From NCBI GenBank assembly GCA_036388295.1, contig DASVSC010000210.1, forward strand, positions 1-6,790: a stretch of 6,790 nt of DNA. Direction: 5' to 3'. Shown piece after piece: positions 6,776-6,790 of the stretch. Under the pieces are notes generated by a model. It searched no databases and was not told where the DNA came from. It worked only from the letters and a program-made list of their open reading frames with translations. The DNA is from RYN-431 sp036388295. Its GTDB lineage: Bacteria; Planctomycetota; Phycisphaerae; Tepidisphaerales; Tepidisphaeraceae. The position numbers were made by a program, and so were the translations under genes. The stretch's first letter is position 1. Every line of letters begins with the position of its first letter.

Positions 6776-6790
6776 ATGCCTAATTCGTCG
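6776..6790 (+). CDS. Probable start of the next gene (3' partial, five codons)
   Basis: ATG at 6776 begins MPNSS and runs open to the end of the window. The only support is the well-placed GAGGG upstream and the same orientation as the four preceding genes. Nothing can be said about function. It is separated from the phosphatase gene by 184 bases containing a direct repeat and a hairpin, so it may be a separate transcription unit. Confidence 0.45.

Overview
The window is GC-rich coding sequence, almost entirely on the + strand. Four closely packed genes read as one operon. They are followed by about 180 bases of intergenic DNA and the first five codons of a probable next gene. The organism is most likely a free-living GC-rich bacterium. 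The extended AI-2E-type transporter with a cobalamin-binding-like tail, next to large CHASE3/PAS hybrid kinases, would fit Planctomycetota or a similar environmental lineage, but this is inferred from architecture alone and the sequence does not prove it.

Layout: (1) Bases 1-1893 hold the 3' part of a gene for an AI-2E/PerM-family membrane protein with a C-terminal Rossmann-like (B12-binding-like) cytoplasmic domain; its true start lies upstream of the window. (2) Six bases later, 1900-4932 encodes a 1010-residue membrane hybrid histidine kinase: TM-CHASE3-TM-PAS-PAS-HisKA-HATPase-REC-REC. (3) 4956-5333 encodes a stand-alone CheY/DivK-like receiver. (4) 5359-6591 encodes a receiver joined through a coiled coil to a PP2C/SpoIIE (RsbU-type) serine phosphatase. 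Gaps between genes are 6, 23 and 25 bases, and no promoter or terminator is evident between them.

How the genes may work together: the kinase would sense an extracytoplasmic or membrane cue through CHASE3 and internal cues through two PAS domains, autophosphorylate on His507, and pass phosphate to its own two receivers and/or the two separate receivers. The clearest output is the PP2C phosphatase, which in known systems dephosphorylates an anti-sigma-factor antagonist (STAS protein) in a partner-switching pathway. No STAS protein, RsbW-like kinase, HPt domain or DNA-binding output is in the window, so the target is unknown. Whether the transporter belongs to the same pathway or only shares the transcript is open.

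The downstream spacer carries a 9-base direct repeat with a 20-base period, a GC-rich hairpin followed by a short T run, and a good Shine-Dalgarno sequence before an ATG at 6776. I found no RNA genes, mobile elements or CRISPR arrays. The long minus-strand and alternate-frame ORFs are shadows of the GC-rich genes. The components are individually familiar. The points most worth a second look are the transporter/B12-like fusion beside a phosphorelay, and the repeat/hairpin spacer.
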